Shown here: piece by piece, positions 1 through 6,624 of the stretch
How the letters are laid out: each line of letters opens with the position of its first letter
Position numbering within the stretch: position 1 is the stretch's first letter
From: an uncultured Collinsella sp.
GTDB lineage: Bacteria; Actinomycetota; Coriobacteriia; Coriobacteriales; Coriobacteriaceae
Length of the DNA stretch: 10,489 bases
Reading direction: 5' to 3'
Assembly: GCA_900554595.1 (NCBI GenBank)
Contig: USHZ01000063.1
Coordinates: 1-10,489, forward strand
Notes under the pieces: generated by a model
The model's database searches: none
Seen by the model: the letters and a program-made list of their open reading frames with translations, nothing else
Told to the model about the DNA's origin: nothing
Program-made: the position numbers and the translations under genes

Positions 1-1240
1 TGAGGGCCTCGGCGGCAAAGGGGCCGCGGGCGTGGAGCTTTTGGGTCGAGATGCCGATCTCGGCACCCAGCCCAAACTCGCCGCCGTCGGTGAAGCGCGT
101 GCTGGCGTTGGCGTACACGGCCGAGGCATCGACCGCATCCAGGAAGCGCTCACAGGCATCCTCGTCCTCGGCAACGATGGCCTCGGAGTGCATGGTGCCG
201 TAGCGGTTGATGTGCGCGATGGCTTCGTCCTCGTTCGCCACGACCTTCACGCTCATCTCGAGCGCCAGATACTCGCGGCCCCAGTCCTCCTCAGTCGCGG
301 CAACATAGTCGTCGCCCTCGGCAAGCCCGGCGGCGGCGCATGCGGCACACGTGGCCTCGTCGCCGTGAATCAGCACGCCGTGGTCGTGCAGCACGGCAAC
401 GACCGCCGGCAAAAACGAATCCGCCACGGCACGGTCGACCAGCAGCGATTCGGCGGCATTGCACACGCCCACACGCTGGGTCTTGGCATTGACGATAATG
501 TTGAGCGCTTTATCGAAGTCGGCGGATTCATGCACGTAGATATGGCAGTTGCCCGTGCCCGTCTCGATCACCGGAACGAGCGACTCACGCACGCAGCGCT
601 GGATCAGGCCCGCACCGCCACGCGGAATGAGCACATCGACGATACCGCGGAGCTTCATGAGCTCGCCGGTGGCCTCGCGGTCGGTGGACTCGATCATCGA
701 GATAGCTTCGCGCGGGAAACCCTGGGCCTCAAGCGCATCGGCCAGCAGTTCGGCAATCATGGCGCACGAGTGATAGGCCAGCGAACCGCCGCGCAGGATA
801 CAGGCGTTGCCGGTGCGGATGCAGATGCCCGCGGCATCGGCCGTCACGTTGGGGCGCGCCTCGTAGACCATGGCAACCAGACCCAACGGCACGCTCACAC
901 GCGTAAGGTCCACACCGCTTGCAAGCACGCGATGGTCGAGCACGCGGCCCACGGGATCGGGCAGCTCAGCGAGCTTCTCCAGGCCGGCGGCCATGCCCTC
1001 GACGCGCTCGGGCGTCAGCAGCAAGCGATCGAGGAGCCCCGCCGAGGTGCCCGCATCGCGTGCGGCAGACATATCGAGCTCGTTAGCGGCGACGATGGAG
1101 TCGACACCATCGCGCAGCGCCGCGGCCATGGCGCACACGGCCTCCTGGCGCTGCTCGTCGCTCGCCGTGACAAGCGAGGCCGACGCTGCCTTGGCGGCAA
1201 CGGCAAGATCGTGGACATACGTGGCTATATCGACCGACAT
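1..1240 (-). CDS. proA: Gamma-glutamyl phosphate reductase (partial, C-terminus beyond left edge)
   Basis: ProA makes glutamate-5-semialdehyde by NADPH-dependent reduction of gamma-glutamyl phosphate, the second step of proline synthesis in the cytoplasm. The minus-strand reading from ATG 1240-1238 gives about 413 residues of an aldehyde-dehydrogenase-fold protein. Visible family blocks are YEARPN near residues 123-128, RTGNACILRGG just after, ETGTGNCH at about 226-233, and QRVGVCNAAES, whose Cys260 fits the catalytic thiol. The last visible block, TRFTDGGEFGLGAEIGIST, is the usual C-terminal NADPH-site region. By comparison with the known family length of about 417, only some 15 residues lie beyond the window. 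A GAAAGGG ribosome binding site sits 6 nt upstream of the ATG. proB is not directly adjacent: it lies about 1.85 kb upstream on the same strand, behind an inverted gene. Confidence 0.96.
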   Translation of the reverse strand, partial: MSVDIATYVHDLAVAAKAASASLVTASDEQRQEAVCAMAAALRDGVDSIVAANELDMSAARDAGTSAGLLDRLLLTPERVEGMAAGLEKLAELPDPVGRVLDHRVLASGVDLTRVSVPLGLVAMVYEARPNVTADAAGICIRTGNACILRGGSLAYHSCAMIAELLADALEAQGFPREAISMIESTDREATGELMKLRGIVDVLIPRGGAGLIQRCVRESLVPVIETGTGNCHIYVHESADFDKALNIIVNAKTQRVGVCNAAESLLVDRAVADSFLPAVVAVLHDHGVLIHGDEATCAACAAAGLAEGDDYVAATEEDWGREYLALEMSVKVVANEDEAIAHINRYGTMHSEAIVAEDEDACERFLDAVDASAVYANASTRFTDGGEFGLGAEIGISTQKLHARGPFAAEAL

Positions 1241-1284
1241 AGGCGGCCCTTTCTCTTAGTAGTTTGCCCACCATGGTAGCCGAT

Positions 1285-1315
1285 TTGTGCATGCCCTCGC
1301 GCGCGGCGGTAGAAT
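1285..1315 (+). promoter_or_regulatory. Possible sigma-70-type promoter for the proline iminopeptidase gene
   Basis: TTGTGC (1285-1290) and TAGAAT (1310-1315) lie in the 113-bp gap between the divergent proA and pip starts. The -10 box is good (5 of 6) but the spacer is 19 nt, longer than ideal, so the -35 assignment is weak. It would give a leader of about 30 nt before ATG 1354. No clear operator or inverted repeat was seen between the two divergent genes. Confidence 0.3.
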
Positions 1316-1353
1316 TGGTCAACCCGAAACACCGCAACGAACGGAAGTATCGC

Positions 1354-2772
1354 ATGGCCATCATCACTTCGTACCACGTCCCCGGCCTCTACGTCGAGGA
1401 CCACAGCATCGATGTCCCCCTCGACTGGCGCGGCCTGGAGCCCATGCTTTTGGCGGTCGGCAGCACCATGCGCCGCGGCGCCATGCCGGCGCCCATCGCC
1501 GGCGCGCCCGAGAGCATCAAGCTCTTCTACCGCGTGGTCTGCGCACCCGCCCGCATCAACGACGACCTGCCGCTGCTCCTGTTTTTGCAGGGCGGCCCCG
1601 GTGGCGAGAGCCCGCGTCCGCTGTCGCCCACGAGCGACGGCTGGATTGAGGAGGCCGTAAAACACTTCCGCGTGGTCCTTCCCGACCAGCGCGGCACGGG
1701 ACGCAGCAGCTGTGTTGACGGACGCACGATCGCGGCCCTGGGCGAGCGCGCCGAGGCGGCCGGCTTCGATGCCGCACGCTCGCAGGCGGACTTCCTCAAG
1801 CGCCACCTCGCCAGCTCCATCGTGCGCGATTTTGAGTACCTGCGCCTGGTGGGCTTTGGCGGCAAGCCGTGGGTCACGCTCGGCCAAAGCTACGGCGGCT
1901 TTTTGACGCTGAGCTACCTGTCACTCTTCCCCGAGGGCGTGGCGGCGAGCTTTACCTGCGGTGGCATCCCCCACGTCCCGGCGAGCGCCAGCGAGGTCTA
2001 CGCGCACACCTTCCCGCGCATGGCCGCCAAGACGCAGCAGTATTACGACCGCTACCCCGCCGACGTCGAGCGCGTGGCGGCCCTGGCAGATGTCCTCGAG
2101 GAGCAAAAGCCCGTGCTGCCCGACGGCTCGCCAATGACGGTGGAGCGCCTGCAGCTTATGGGCAGCGACTTTGGCATGAAGCCGAGCTTTGAGCGCATGC
2201 ACTGGATTATCGACCACGCGTTTGTTGACGGCGACGGCACGCTAAGCTGCGGTGCCTCAGTATCCGATAGCTTTTTGATGCGCGCCTTCGACCGCACCAA
2301 CACGCGCACGAATCCGCTGTACTGGACGCTTCAGGAGTTCATCTACGCCGACGGCGACACCATGCCCATTCGCTGGGCCGCGGCAGAAGAGAAAGCTCAT
2401 CGTGCCGAGTTCGACACACTCGCGCGCCCGCTCATGTTTACCGGCGAGGCCATGTTCCCGTGGATGTTTGAGCAGATGCCCGAACTTAAGCCCTTCAAGC
2501 CCGCGATGGATCTGCTGATGGAGGACACCAGCTGGGACAAGATCTACGACCCGCAGCGCCTGGCCTGCAACGAGGTGCCGCTCCAGGCCGCGGTGTACTT
2601 CGATGACATGTACGTGGACTCGGGTCTGCAGCTCGATACGCTCAGCCGCGTGGGCAACTCGCATGCCTGGGTGACGAACGAGTTCGAGCACGACGGCCTA
2701 CACGGCAGCGTGGTATTCAAGCATCTCTTCGACGAAGCCCTCAACCGCGGAGACCTGCGCCGAATCTTCTAG
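1354..2772 (+). CDS. pip: Proline iminopeptidase-like alpha/beta hydrolase (peptidase family S33)
   Basis: This is probably a cytoplasmic serine aminopeptidase that removes N-terminal proline from peptides. The 472-residue product has the S33 pattern: QGGPGG (79-84), the HGGPG-type oxyanion motif; a PDQRGTGRSS block; the nucleophile elbow GQSYGG with Ser179; an acidic cluster DDMYVD at 417-422 that should hold the catalytic Asp; and EHDGLHGS with His446/His450, one of which should be the catalytic His. The length matches the larger (about 420-480 residue) prolyl/tripeptidyl aminopeptidase subgroup rather than the roughly 310-residue Pip enzymes. No signal peptide is visible. ATG 1354 was chosen because GGAA lies 7 nt upstream and the protein starts with a normal family N-terminus; a start at 1264 would add 30 unconvincing residues. 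The gene is divergent from proA and convergent with proB. Exact substrate preference cannot be read from the sequence. Confidence 0.85.
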   Translation: MAIITSYHVPGLYVEDHSIDVPLDWRGLEPMLLAVGSTMRRGAMPAPIAGAPESIKLFYRVVCAPARINDDLPLLLFLQGGPGGESPRPLSPTSDGWIEEAVKHFRVVLPDQRGTGRSSCVDGRTIAALGERAEAAGFDAARSQADFLKRHLASSIVRDFEYLRLVGFGGKPWVTLGQSYGGFLTLSYLSLFPEGVAASFTCGGIPHVPASASEVYAHTFPRMAAKTQQYYDRYPADVERVAALADVLEEQKPVLPDGSPMTVERLQLMGSDFGMKPSFERMHWIIDHAFVDGDGTLSCGASVSDSFLMRAFDRTNTRTNPLYWTLQEFIYADGDTMPIRWAAAEEKAHRAEFDTLARPLMFTGEAMFPWMFEQMPELKPFKPAMDLLMEDTSWDKIYDPQRLACNEVPLQAAVYFDDMYVDSGLQLDTLSRVGNSHAWVTNEFEHDGLHGSVVFKHLFDEALNRGDLRRIF

Positions 2773-2781
2773 CAAAGGAGT

Positions 2782-2823
2782 GTCCCCGTCTGCCGGCACA
2801 TAAGGAACGTCCCCAAGTGCCGG
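2782..2823. repeat. Two-copy direct repeat GTCCCC-N3-TGCCGG
   Basis: GTCCCCGTCTGCCGG (2782-2796) and GTCCCCAAGTGCCGG (2809-2823) are two 15-nt copies differing only in the central three bases, with a 27-nt period. They lie immediately downstream of the pip stop codon and before the large palindrome. No coding sequence uses them. They may be a fragment of a dispersed intergenic repeat; function unknown. Confidence 0.6.
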
Positions 2824-2840
2824 ATAATGCCCTTCACCAC

Positions 2841-2990
2841 GAAACCGGCCCATCTACTACGTTTCATCCGCATGGCCCAACCACATACCGCAAATTGAGA
2901 AAACCGCAGGCGTTCTACCTGCGGTTTTCTTTTTGCATTTCTTGGTGTGGTCACCGATATCCCATTAAACGTAGTAGATGGGCCGTTTTC
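2841..2990. repeat. 150-bp imperfect palindromic element with perfect 19-bp outer arms
   Basis: CGGCCCATCTACTACGTTT at 2846-2864 is an exact inverted copy of 2967-2985. Pairing continues outward through GAAA/TTTC after one mismatch, giving ends at 2841 and 2990, and inward through AT/AT. Between the arms are a weaker complementary stretch (ACCACA against TGTGGT) and a perfect central hairpin at 2898-2930. The element fills most of the gap between the convergent pip and proB. There is no obvious target-site duplication and no transposase. It resembles a REP- or MITE-type intergenic palindrome that may have been fixed as a shared terminator; identity with a known repeat family was not tested. 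Confidence 0.75.
2898..2935 (+). terminator. Rho-independent terminator of pip, possibly bidirectional
   Basis: AGAAAACCGCAGG (2898-2910) pairs perfectly with CCTGCGGTTTTCT (2918-2930) around a 7-nt loop, followed by a T-run to 2935. It lies 125 bp past the pip stop. The mirrored A-rich 5' flank gives a weaker T-rich tract on the other strand, so it could also stop transcription arriving from proB. Confidence 0.8.
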
Positions 2991-3017
2991 ATGGCAACCA
3001 GGTCGGACATGAGCGCG

Positions 3018-3051
3018 GCGGGGCATAGTTACCCTGGTAATTTCACCCCGC
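3018..3051. other. Bulged stem-loop downstream of proB
   Basis: GCGGGG (3018-3023) pairs with CCCCGC (3046-3051), and TTACC (3029-3033) with GGTAA (3036-3040), separated by a symmetric 5/5 internal loop. It lies 36 bp past the proB stop. No T-run follows on either strand, so it is not a classical terminator; it could stabilise the proB 3' end or be a repeat remnant. Confidence 0.45.
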
Positions 3052-3086
3052 GTACAGCGCAAATCGAAGGCGCCCGGCGTCGAGGC

Positions 3087-4214
3087 CTAAGCAAATACAA
3101 TCAAGTTATCTCGATGTATCGCGGGCTTCTCGGCCAGGTCGGCCAGCAGGCGGTTGCTGGCAATCTGGTCCTGACGGCGGCCGGCTGCAAGCTCCAGCAC
3201 GTCCGAATCGGCCTCGGCGATACCGCGGGCGACGACCATGCCGCTCGGGTCGCACACGTCGAGCACATCGCCCTCGGCAAAATCTCCATCGACCTGGCGA
3301 ATTCCCACCGCGAGCAAGGACGAGCCACGGCTGACCAGTGCCTTCGCAGCACCGTCGTCAACCGTTACCGAGCCATGAGCCTTGTCACCCAGCGCGATCC
3401 ACAGCTTGCGGGGCGCAATGTCCAGGCGCTCCGCCGGCGGATCGAACAGGGTTCCCACGCTCTCGCCACGGGCCAGGCGCACGAGCGCATCGGGCTCCTC
3501 GCCCGAGCAGATCACGCTCTGAATGCCGGCCGTCATCAAAATGCGGCTCGCGCGGATCTTGGTGATCATGCCGCCCGTACCCACCGAGGTCGAAGAATCG
3601 CCCGCCGAGGCAATGATCTTGGCATCGATTTTGCGCACGACCGGGATAAACTCGGCCGTCGGATCCTCATGCGGATTGGCGGTGTAGAGGCCATCGATGT
3701 CCGAGAGCGTCACGCACAGATCGGCAGAAACCAGGCAGCTCACAAGCGCCGCCAGCGTGTCGTTGTCGCCAAACTTGATCTCATCGACGGTAACGGTATC
3801 GTTCTCGTTGACGACCGGCACCACGCCCAGCTCCACGAGGCGCAGCAGGGCGTCGCGCGCGTGCAGGTAGGACGTACGGCGCGCCGTGTCGTGGCGCGTG
3901 AGCAGCACGAGCGAGGTGAGCAGGTCGCGCGCATGGAACTCCTCGTCGTAGGCCGACGAGATGATGCACTGGCCGGCCGAAGCGCATGCCTGCAGGCTCG
4001 GCAGATTGCCGACCGGCTTGCGGTCGAAGCCCAGCACGGGATAGCCACAGGCAATGGCGCCGGAGCTCACCACGACCAAGCGCCAGCCAAGCTTGCGCAG
4101 GGCAGCGGCCTGATCGGCCAGGCCACCGATAAACGCGCGGTTGACCTTACCGTCGGCACCCACCACCGTGGACGAGCCGATCTTTACCACCATCGTTTTA
4201 TAAGAAGTCGTCAT
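3087..4214 (-). CDS. proB: Glutamate 5-kinase
   Basis: ProB phosphorylates the gamma-carboxyl of glutamate with ATP, the committed and usually proline-inhibited step of proline synthesis. The 375-residue product is full length. The N-terminal amino-acid-kinase domain shows VVKIGSST (9-16), VVSSGAI, VVNENDTV with Asn136/Glu137/Asn138/Asp139, KFGDND (147-152), TLSDIDGLYT and GTGGMITK with Lys219. A C-terminal PUA-type domain runs from about residue 280 to 365 and ends PAIHRDNLIVF, as in typical ProB. An in-frame TGA lies 6 nt upstream of ATG 4214, so the start can only be here or at Met8. Neither has a clear Shine-Dalgarno sequence. pncB ends 80 bp upstream on the same strand, so cotranscription is possible. 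The usual partner proA is displaced beyond the inverted pip gene. Confidence 0.97.
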   Translation of the reverse strand: MTTSYKTMVVKIGSSTVVGADGKVNRAFIGGLADQAAALRKLGWRLVVVSSGAIACGYPVLGFDRKPVGNLPSLQACASAGQCIISSAYDEEFHARDLLTSLVLLTRHDTARRTSYLHARDALLRLVELGVVPVVNENDTVTVDEIKFGDNDTLAALVSCLVSADLCVTLSDIDGLYTANPHEDPTAEFIPVVRKIDAKIIASAGDSSTSVGTGGMITKIRASRILMTAGIQSVICSGEEPDALVRLARGESVGTLFDPPAERLDIAPRKLWIALGDKAHGSVTVDDGAAKALVSRGSSLLAVGIRQVDGDFAEGDVLDVCDPSGMVVARGIAEADSDVLELAAGRRQDQIASNRLLADLAEKPAIHRDNLIVFA

Positions 4215-4265
4215 ACGTCAAACCAATCAAATGTTGAGCGAGCGGGCGAACGGGTGAGCGAGAAT

Positions 4266-4298
4266 ATGATCCGTTTTCCTCCGTCCCCTTCGGATCAT
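4266..4298 (-). other. Inverted repeat overlapping the pncB stop codon, ahead of proB
   Basis: On the minus strand ATGATCCG (4298-4291) pairs with CGGATCAT (4273-4266), an 8-bp perfect stem that includes the pncB TGA stop. The 17-nt loop holds GGGGACGGAGG, with a strong GGAGG that has no start codon at a normal distance. There is no T-run, so a terminator is unlikely. It may affect pncB-proB transcript processing or proB translation; this is inference. Confidence 0.4.
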
Positions 4299-5800
4299 TT
4301 TGCCCAGGGGAAGGCGGATGCCGCGGCCATGTTCTTGCGCACGAGCTCGTCGCGCACCTGGGCCAGGCCCTGCTCCATGCCCACCACGTAGGTCTGCGGA
4401 TACAGGAAGCGCTTGAAAGCTGCGTCCAGATGGTCGAGCGCCCAAGCACAGCGCTCGCGCGCGTCCTCGATGCTCTCACGCGGAGCAACCGCACTGCCGT
4501 CGCGCACGATCGGCACCAGCAGCTCACGATACTCAAGCTCGGACACGTCGGTCACCAGCGCCGCATCGTTTACGGCCACGAGGGTATTGCCGCGCGCAGC
4601 GCCCTCCCCTGCCAGATGGTCCTCGTCATAGATCATGTCGCAGACCGGGCCGCCAAAGCCGTCGTAATAGCGTCGTACGCGCTGCACGCCGGGGATCGTG
4701 CGCTTGTAGGGCTGCTCGGAAAGCTTCACCACCGGCGTCCACGGGTCCGTCTCGCTCGCGCGGCGGGCCGAAAGCTTGTACACGCCGCCCAGCGCCGGCT
4801 GGTCGTAGCAGGTCGCGAGCTTGGTGCCCACGCCAAAGCTATCGATAGGTGCGCCCTGGTCGAGCAGCGACTGAATCGTGTACTCGTCCAGGTCGTTGGA
4901 GACCGAGATCCCCACATAGGGCAGGCCCTCGGCGTCAAAACGGCCGCGAACATACTTGGACAACTTAGCCAGGTCGCCTGAGTCGATGCGAATGGCCGAC
5001 AGGCGCTCGCCCGCCGCCTCCATCTCCTTGGCAACCGTAATGGCATGTTCGCAGCCCTCGCGCACGTCGTACGTGTCGATAAGCAGCGTGCAGTTCTTGG
5101 GACTCGACTTGGCAAACGCACGGAATGCCTCGAGCTCGGAATCGAAGCTCATCACCCAGCTGTGCGCATGCGTGCCAAAGACGGGAATACCGTAACGGCG
5201 CCCGGCAAGCACGTTGGACGTGGACGAGCAGCCGGCCACGTAGCTCGCGCGCGCAACAGCCAGGCCGCCATCGGGACCCTGAGCGCGACGCAGGCCAAAC
5301 TCGGCGACGGGGCGACCATCGGCGGCCAGCACCACGCGCGCCGTCTTGGTGGCAACAAGCGTCTGGAAGCCGACGATGTTGAGCAGCGCGGTCTCGAGCA
5401 GCTGGCACTCCAGCGACGGGCCGGTGACGCGCACCATGGGCTCGCGCGGAAACACGAGCTCGCCCTCGGGCACGGCGTCAATGTTCACGTGCGCGCGGAA
5501 GTTGCGTAGGTAGTCGAGGAATGCAGGCTTAAACATCGCGCCACCGGCCGGAGCCTGGAGCGAAGCTAGATAGTCGATGTCCTCGGGCGTAAAGCGCAGG
5601 TTCTCGACAAGCTCGGGCAGCTCGGCGGTGCCGCACATGACGGCATACGCGCTGCCAAAGGGATGGTCGCGGTAAAACGCCGTAAAACAACCCTGCTCAT
5701 TGGCCTTGCCGCTCTCCCACAGACCCTGGGCCATAGTGAGTTCGTACAGATCGGTGAGCATTGCGATGTCGGTGGGATGCGAGATGTCGGTCAAAGCCAT
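4295..5800 (-). CDS. pncB: Nicotinate phosphoribosyltransferase
   Basis: This enzyme joins nicotinate to PRPP, with ATP hydrolysis, to form nicotinate mononucleotide, the first step of the Preiss-Handler NAD salvage route. The 501-residue protein starts MALTDISHPTDIAMLTDLYELTMAQ, where TDLYELTMAQ is the family N-terminal signature. Further motifs are EFGLRRAQGPDGG, the conserved GTHAHSW (209-215, with His213 likely the phosphorylated histidine), LLIDTYDVREG with Asp242/Asp245, IRIDSGDLA and SFGVGTKL. The size and C-terminal extension fit the longer bacterial form. ATG 5800 was preferred over longer in-frame options because GAAAGG lies 7 nt upstream and the family signature follows directly. 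It is preceded by a small membrane protein gene (82-bp gap) and followed by proB (80-bp gap), all on the minus strand. Confidence 0.96.
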   Translation of the reverse strand: MALTDISHPTDIAMLTDLYELTMAQGLWESGKANEQGCFTAFYRDHPFGSAYAVMCGTAELPELVENLRFTPEDIDYLASLQAPAGGAMFKPAFLDYLRNFRAHVNIDAVPEGELVFPREPMVRVTGPSLECQLLETALLNIVGFQTLVATKTARVVLAADGRPVAEFGLRRAQGPDGGLAVARASYVAGCSSTSNVLAGRRYGIPVFGTHAHSWVMSFDSELEAFRAFAKSSPKNCTLLIDTYDVREGCEHAITVAKEMEAAGERLSAIRIDSGDLAKLSKYVRGRFDAEGLPYVGISVSNDLDEYTIQSLLDQGAPIDSFGVGTKLATCYDQPALGGVYKLSARRASETDPWTPVVKLSEQPYKRTIPGVQRVRRYYDGFGGPVCDMIYDEDHLAGEGAARGNTLVAVNDAALVTDVSELEYRELLVPIVRDGSAVAPRESIEDARERCAWALDHLDAAFKRFLYPQTYVVGMEQGLAQVRDELVRKNMAAASAFPWAK

Positions 5801-5882
5801 GGGGCGACCTTTCGGATGTGTTGTGCAGAGGTTGAGGGCTGGGCGAGGCGGACGTGCGGGCATGGAGCCCGGCGCGAACAGG

Positions 5883-6335
5883 TTAGTGCAGGCCCATGCT
5901 GCCCGTAATCGTGTAAACCATAAAGACGATAAACGCGATGAGGGCGAGCACGATGATGATTTTTTGAGCCGGAGCCATGCCGGGGATCTCATTCTCGCCC
6001 GCAGGCTCCTTGGAGGTGACCATGCGCTGGGCAAAGGTCATCTCGTCACGGCTCGGTTTGGGCTCGGCGGGCTTGGGGTGAGCGGCTCTTTTGGGCTGAG
6101 GTTTGGGTGAAGTGGGCGCGGGCTTCGCGGCGGCGGGCTTGGGCGCGGGCGCAGGCTCGGATGCAACCTTCGCAGCGGCCTCCTCGGCCTTCTCGCGCTC
6201 GGCACGCAGGGCGGCCAGCTCCTCACGCTCGCGGCGTGCCTCTTCCTGGGCCTCGCGACGAGCTTTCTCGGCGCGGAGCTCTTCCAACTCGGCGCGCTCC
6301 TCGGCAGACAGTGGTTGGGACTCAAGCTCGGCCAT
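5883..6335 (-). CDS. Small coiled-coil protein with C-terminal membrane anchor, function unknown
   Basis: The function of this 150-residue protein is not recognised. Residues about 10-58 are almost entirely Glu, Arg, Ala and Leu and should form a long charged helix or coiled coil. Residues 60-95 are a Pro/Ala/Lys-rich flexible linker. A short conserved-looking segment with FAQRMVTSKEPAG (101-113) follows, then one hydrophobic stretch, IIIVLALIAFIVFMVYTIT (126-144), with only about six residues after it. This is the layout of a tail-anchored protein with the coiled coil in the cytoplasm. ATG 6335 is supported by GAAAGGG 8 nt upstream; in-frame sequence further upstream is tRNA gene, so longer starts are rejected. 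The GC-rich, low-complexity coding could inflate apparent similarity to other Ala/Glu-rich proteins. It lies just downstream of the tRNA-Ala terminator and may be cotranscribed with pncB. Confidence 0.8.
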   Translation of the reverse strand: MAELESQPLSAEERAELEELRAEKARREAQEEARREREELAALRAEREKAEEAAAKVASEPAPAPKPAAAKPAPTSPKPQPKRAAHPKPAEPKPSRDEMTFAQRMVTSKEPAGENEIPGMAPAQKIIIVLALIAFIVFMVYTITGSMGLH

Positions 6336-6354
6336 GGTGCAGCCCTTTCTTTTT

Positions 6355-6385
6355 AAAAAAAGCCGCCGACACAATGTCAGCGGCT
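6355..6385 (-). terminator. Rho-independent terminator of tRNA-Ala
   Basis: On the minus strand AGCCGCTGAC (6385-6376) pairs with GTCGGCGGCT (6370-6361), a 10-bp stem with one G-T wobble, around a 5-nt loop and followed by a T-run across 6361-6355. It begins 15 bp after the mature tRNA end. Read-through would enter the small membrane protein gene, whose ribosome binding site starts just beyond the T-run. Confidence 0.85.
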
Positions 6386-6400
6386 TATCAAATCCAAGGG

Positions 6401-6473
6401 TGGAGACGAAGGGAGTCGAACCCTCGGCCTCTGCCATGCGACGGCAGCGCTCTCCCAACTGAGCTACGTCCCC
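6401..6473 (-). tRNA. tRNA-Ala, anticodon CGC
   Basis: The minus strand folds as a complete 73-nt cloverleaf: acceptor GGGGACG/CGTCTCC, D-stem GCTC/GAGC, anticodon stem CTGCC/GGCAG with loop GTCGCAT, five-base variable loop AGGCC, and T-arm GAGGG-TTCGACT-CCCTT. The anticodon CGC reads alanine codon GCG. The acceptor stem has the G3:U70 pair, the main alanine identity element, which independently confirms the assignment. Discriminator base is A73. The 3' CCA is not encoded: the genome continues CCC, so CCA must be added post-transcriptionally. The gene has its own promoter and terminator. Confidence 0.97.
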
Positions 6474-6486
6474 AGGACAAGTTGAT

Positions 6487-6514
6487 ATTTTACCTACGGC
6501 TCGCCAACTGTCAA
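6487..6514 (-). promoter_or_regulatory. Promoter of tRNA-Ala
   Basis: On the minus strand a perfect -35 TTGACA (6514-6509) and a -10 TAAAAT (6492-6487, 5 of 6) are separated by 16 nt. The -10 box ends 13 nt before the mature tRNA 5' end, leaving a short leader for RNase P removal. This is the best consensus promoter in the window. Confidence 0.85.
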
Positions 6515-6534
6515 CGCCCAATACCCAGTCTTTT

Positions 6535-6615
6535 TGGGACGGGGCTTTTTTGACTACTTTTCGAGCAGGCAATCTTCTCGATGATTTTTTAATCCCCGTC
6601 CCAGAAAAATCATCG
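6535..6615. repeat. Two overlapping, mutually exclusive inverted repeats
   Basis: Repeat A pairs TGGGACGGGG (6535-6544) with CCCCGTCCCA (6594-6603). Repeat B pairs CGATGATTTTT (6579-6589) with AAAAATCATCG (6605-6615), a perfect 11-bp stem. The right arm of A lies wholly inside the 15-nt loop of B, so the RNA or DNA could form B, A or a pseudoknot of both. The block lies between the tRNA promoter and the 3' end of the radical SAM gene. No proper T-run follows on the minus strand, so it is not a standard terminator. It could be a repeat element or a 3' end structure. Confidence 0.65.
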
Positions 6616-6624
6616 GCGAACGCG

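Noticed and set aside
32..1279. Long plus-strand open frame opposite proA
   Set aside because: It is the antisense shadow of a clear proA in GC-rich DNA; the product is His/Arg/Gly-rich with no recognisable domain.
1264..1353. 30-residue N-terminal extension of the proline iminopeptidase
   Set aside because: It would cover the probable promoter and lacks a good ribosome binding site; the start at 1354 has one.
2841..2990. Insertion sequence or degenerate transposon
   Set aside because: There is no transposase fragment and no evident target duplication; only a palindromic repeat can be supported.
2769..3062. 97-residue minus-strand frame in the pip-proB gap
   Set aside because: It consists mostly of the palindromic repeat, and a similar peptide appears on the opposite strand for the same reason; no ribosome binding site or family match.
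2817..4391. Long plus-strand open frame covering the palindrome and antisense to proB
   Set aside because: Antisense to an unambiguous ProB; its N-terminal part is just the translated palindrome.
6579..6615. Canonical Rho-independent terminator for the radical SAM gene
   Set aside because: The stem is A/T-rich at its inner end and no T-run follows it on the minus strand.
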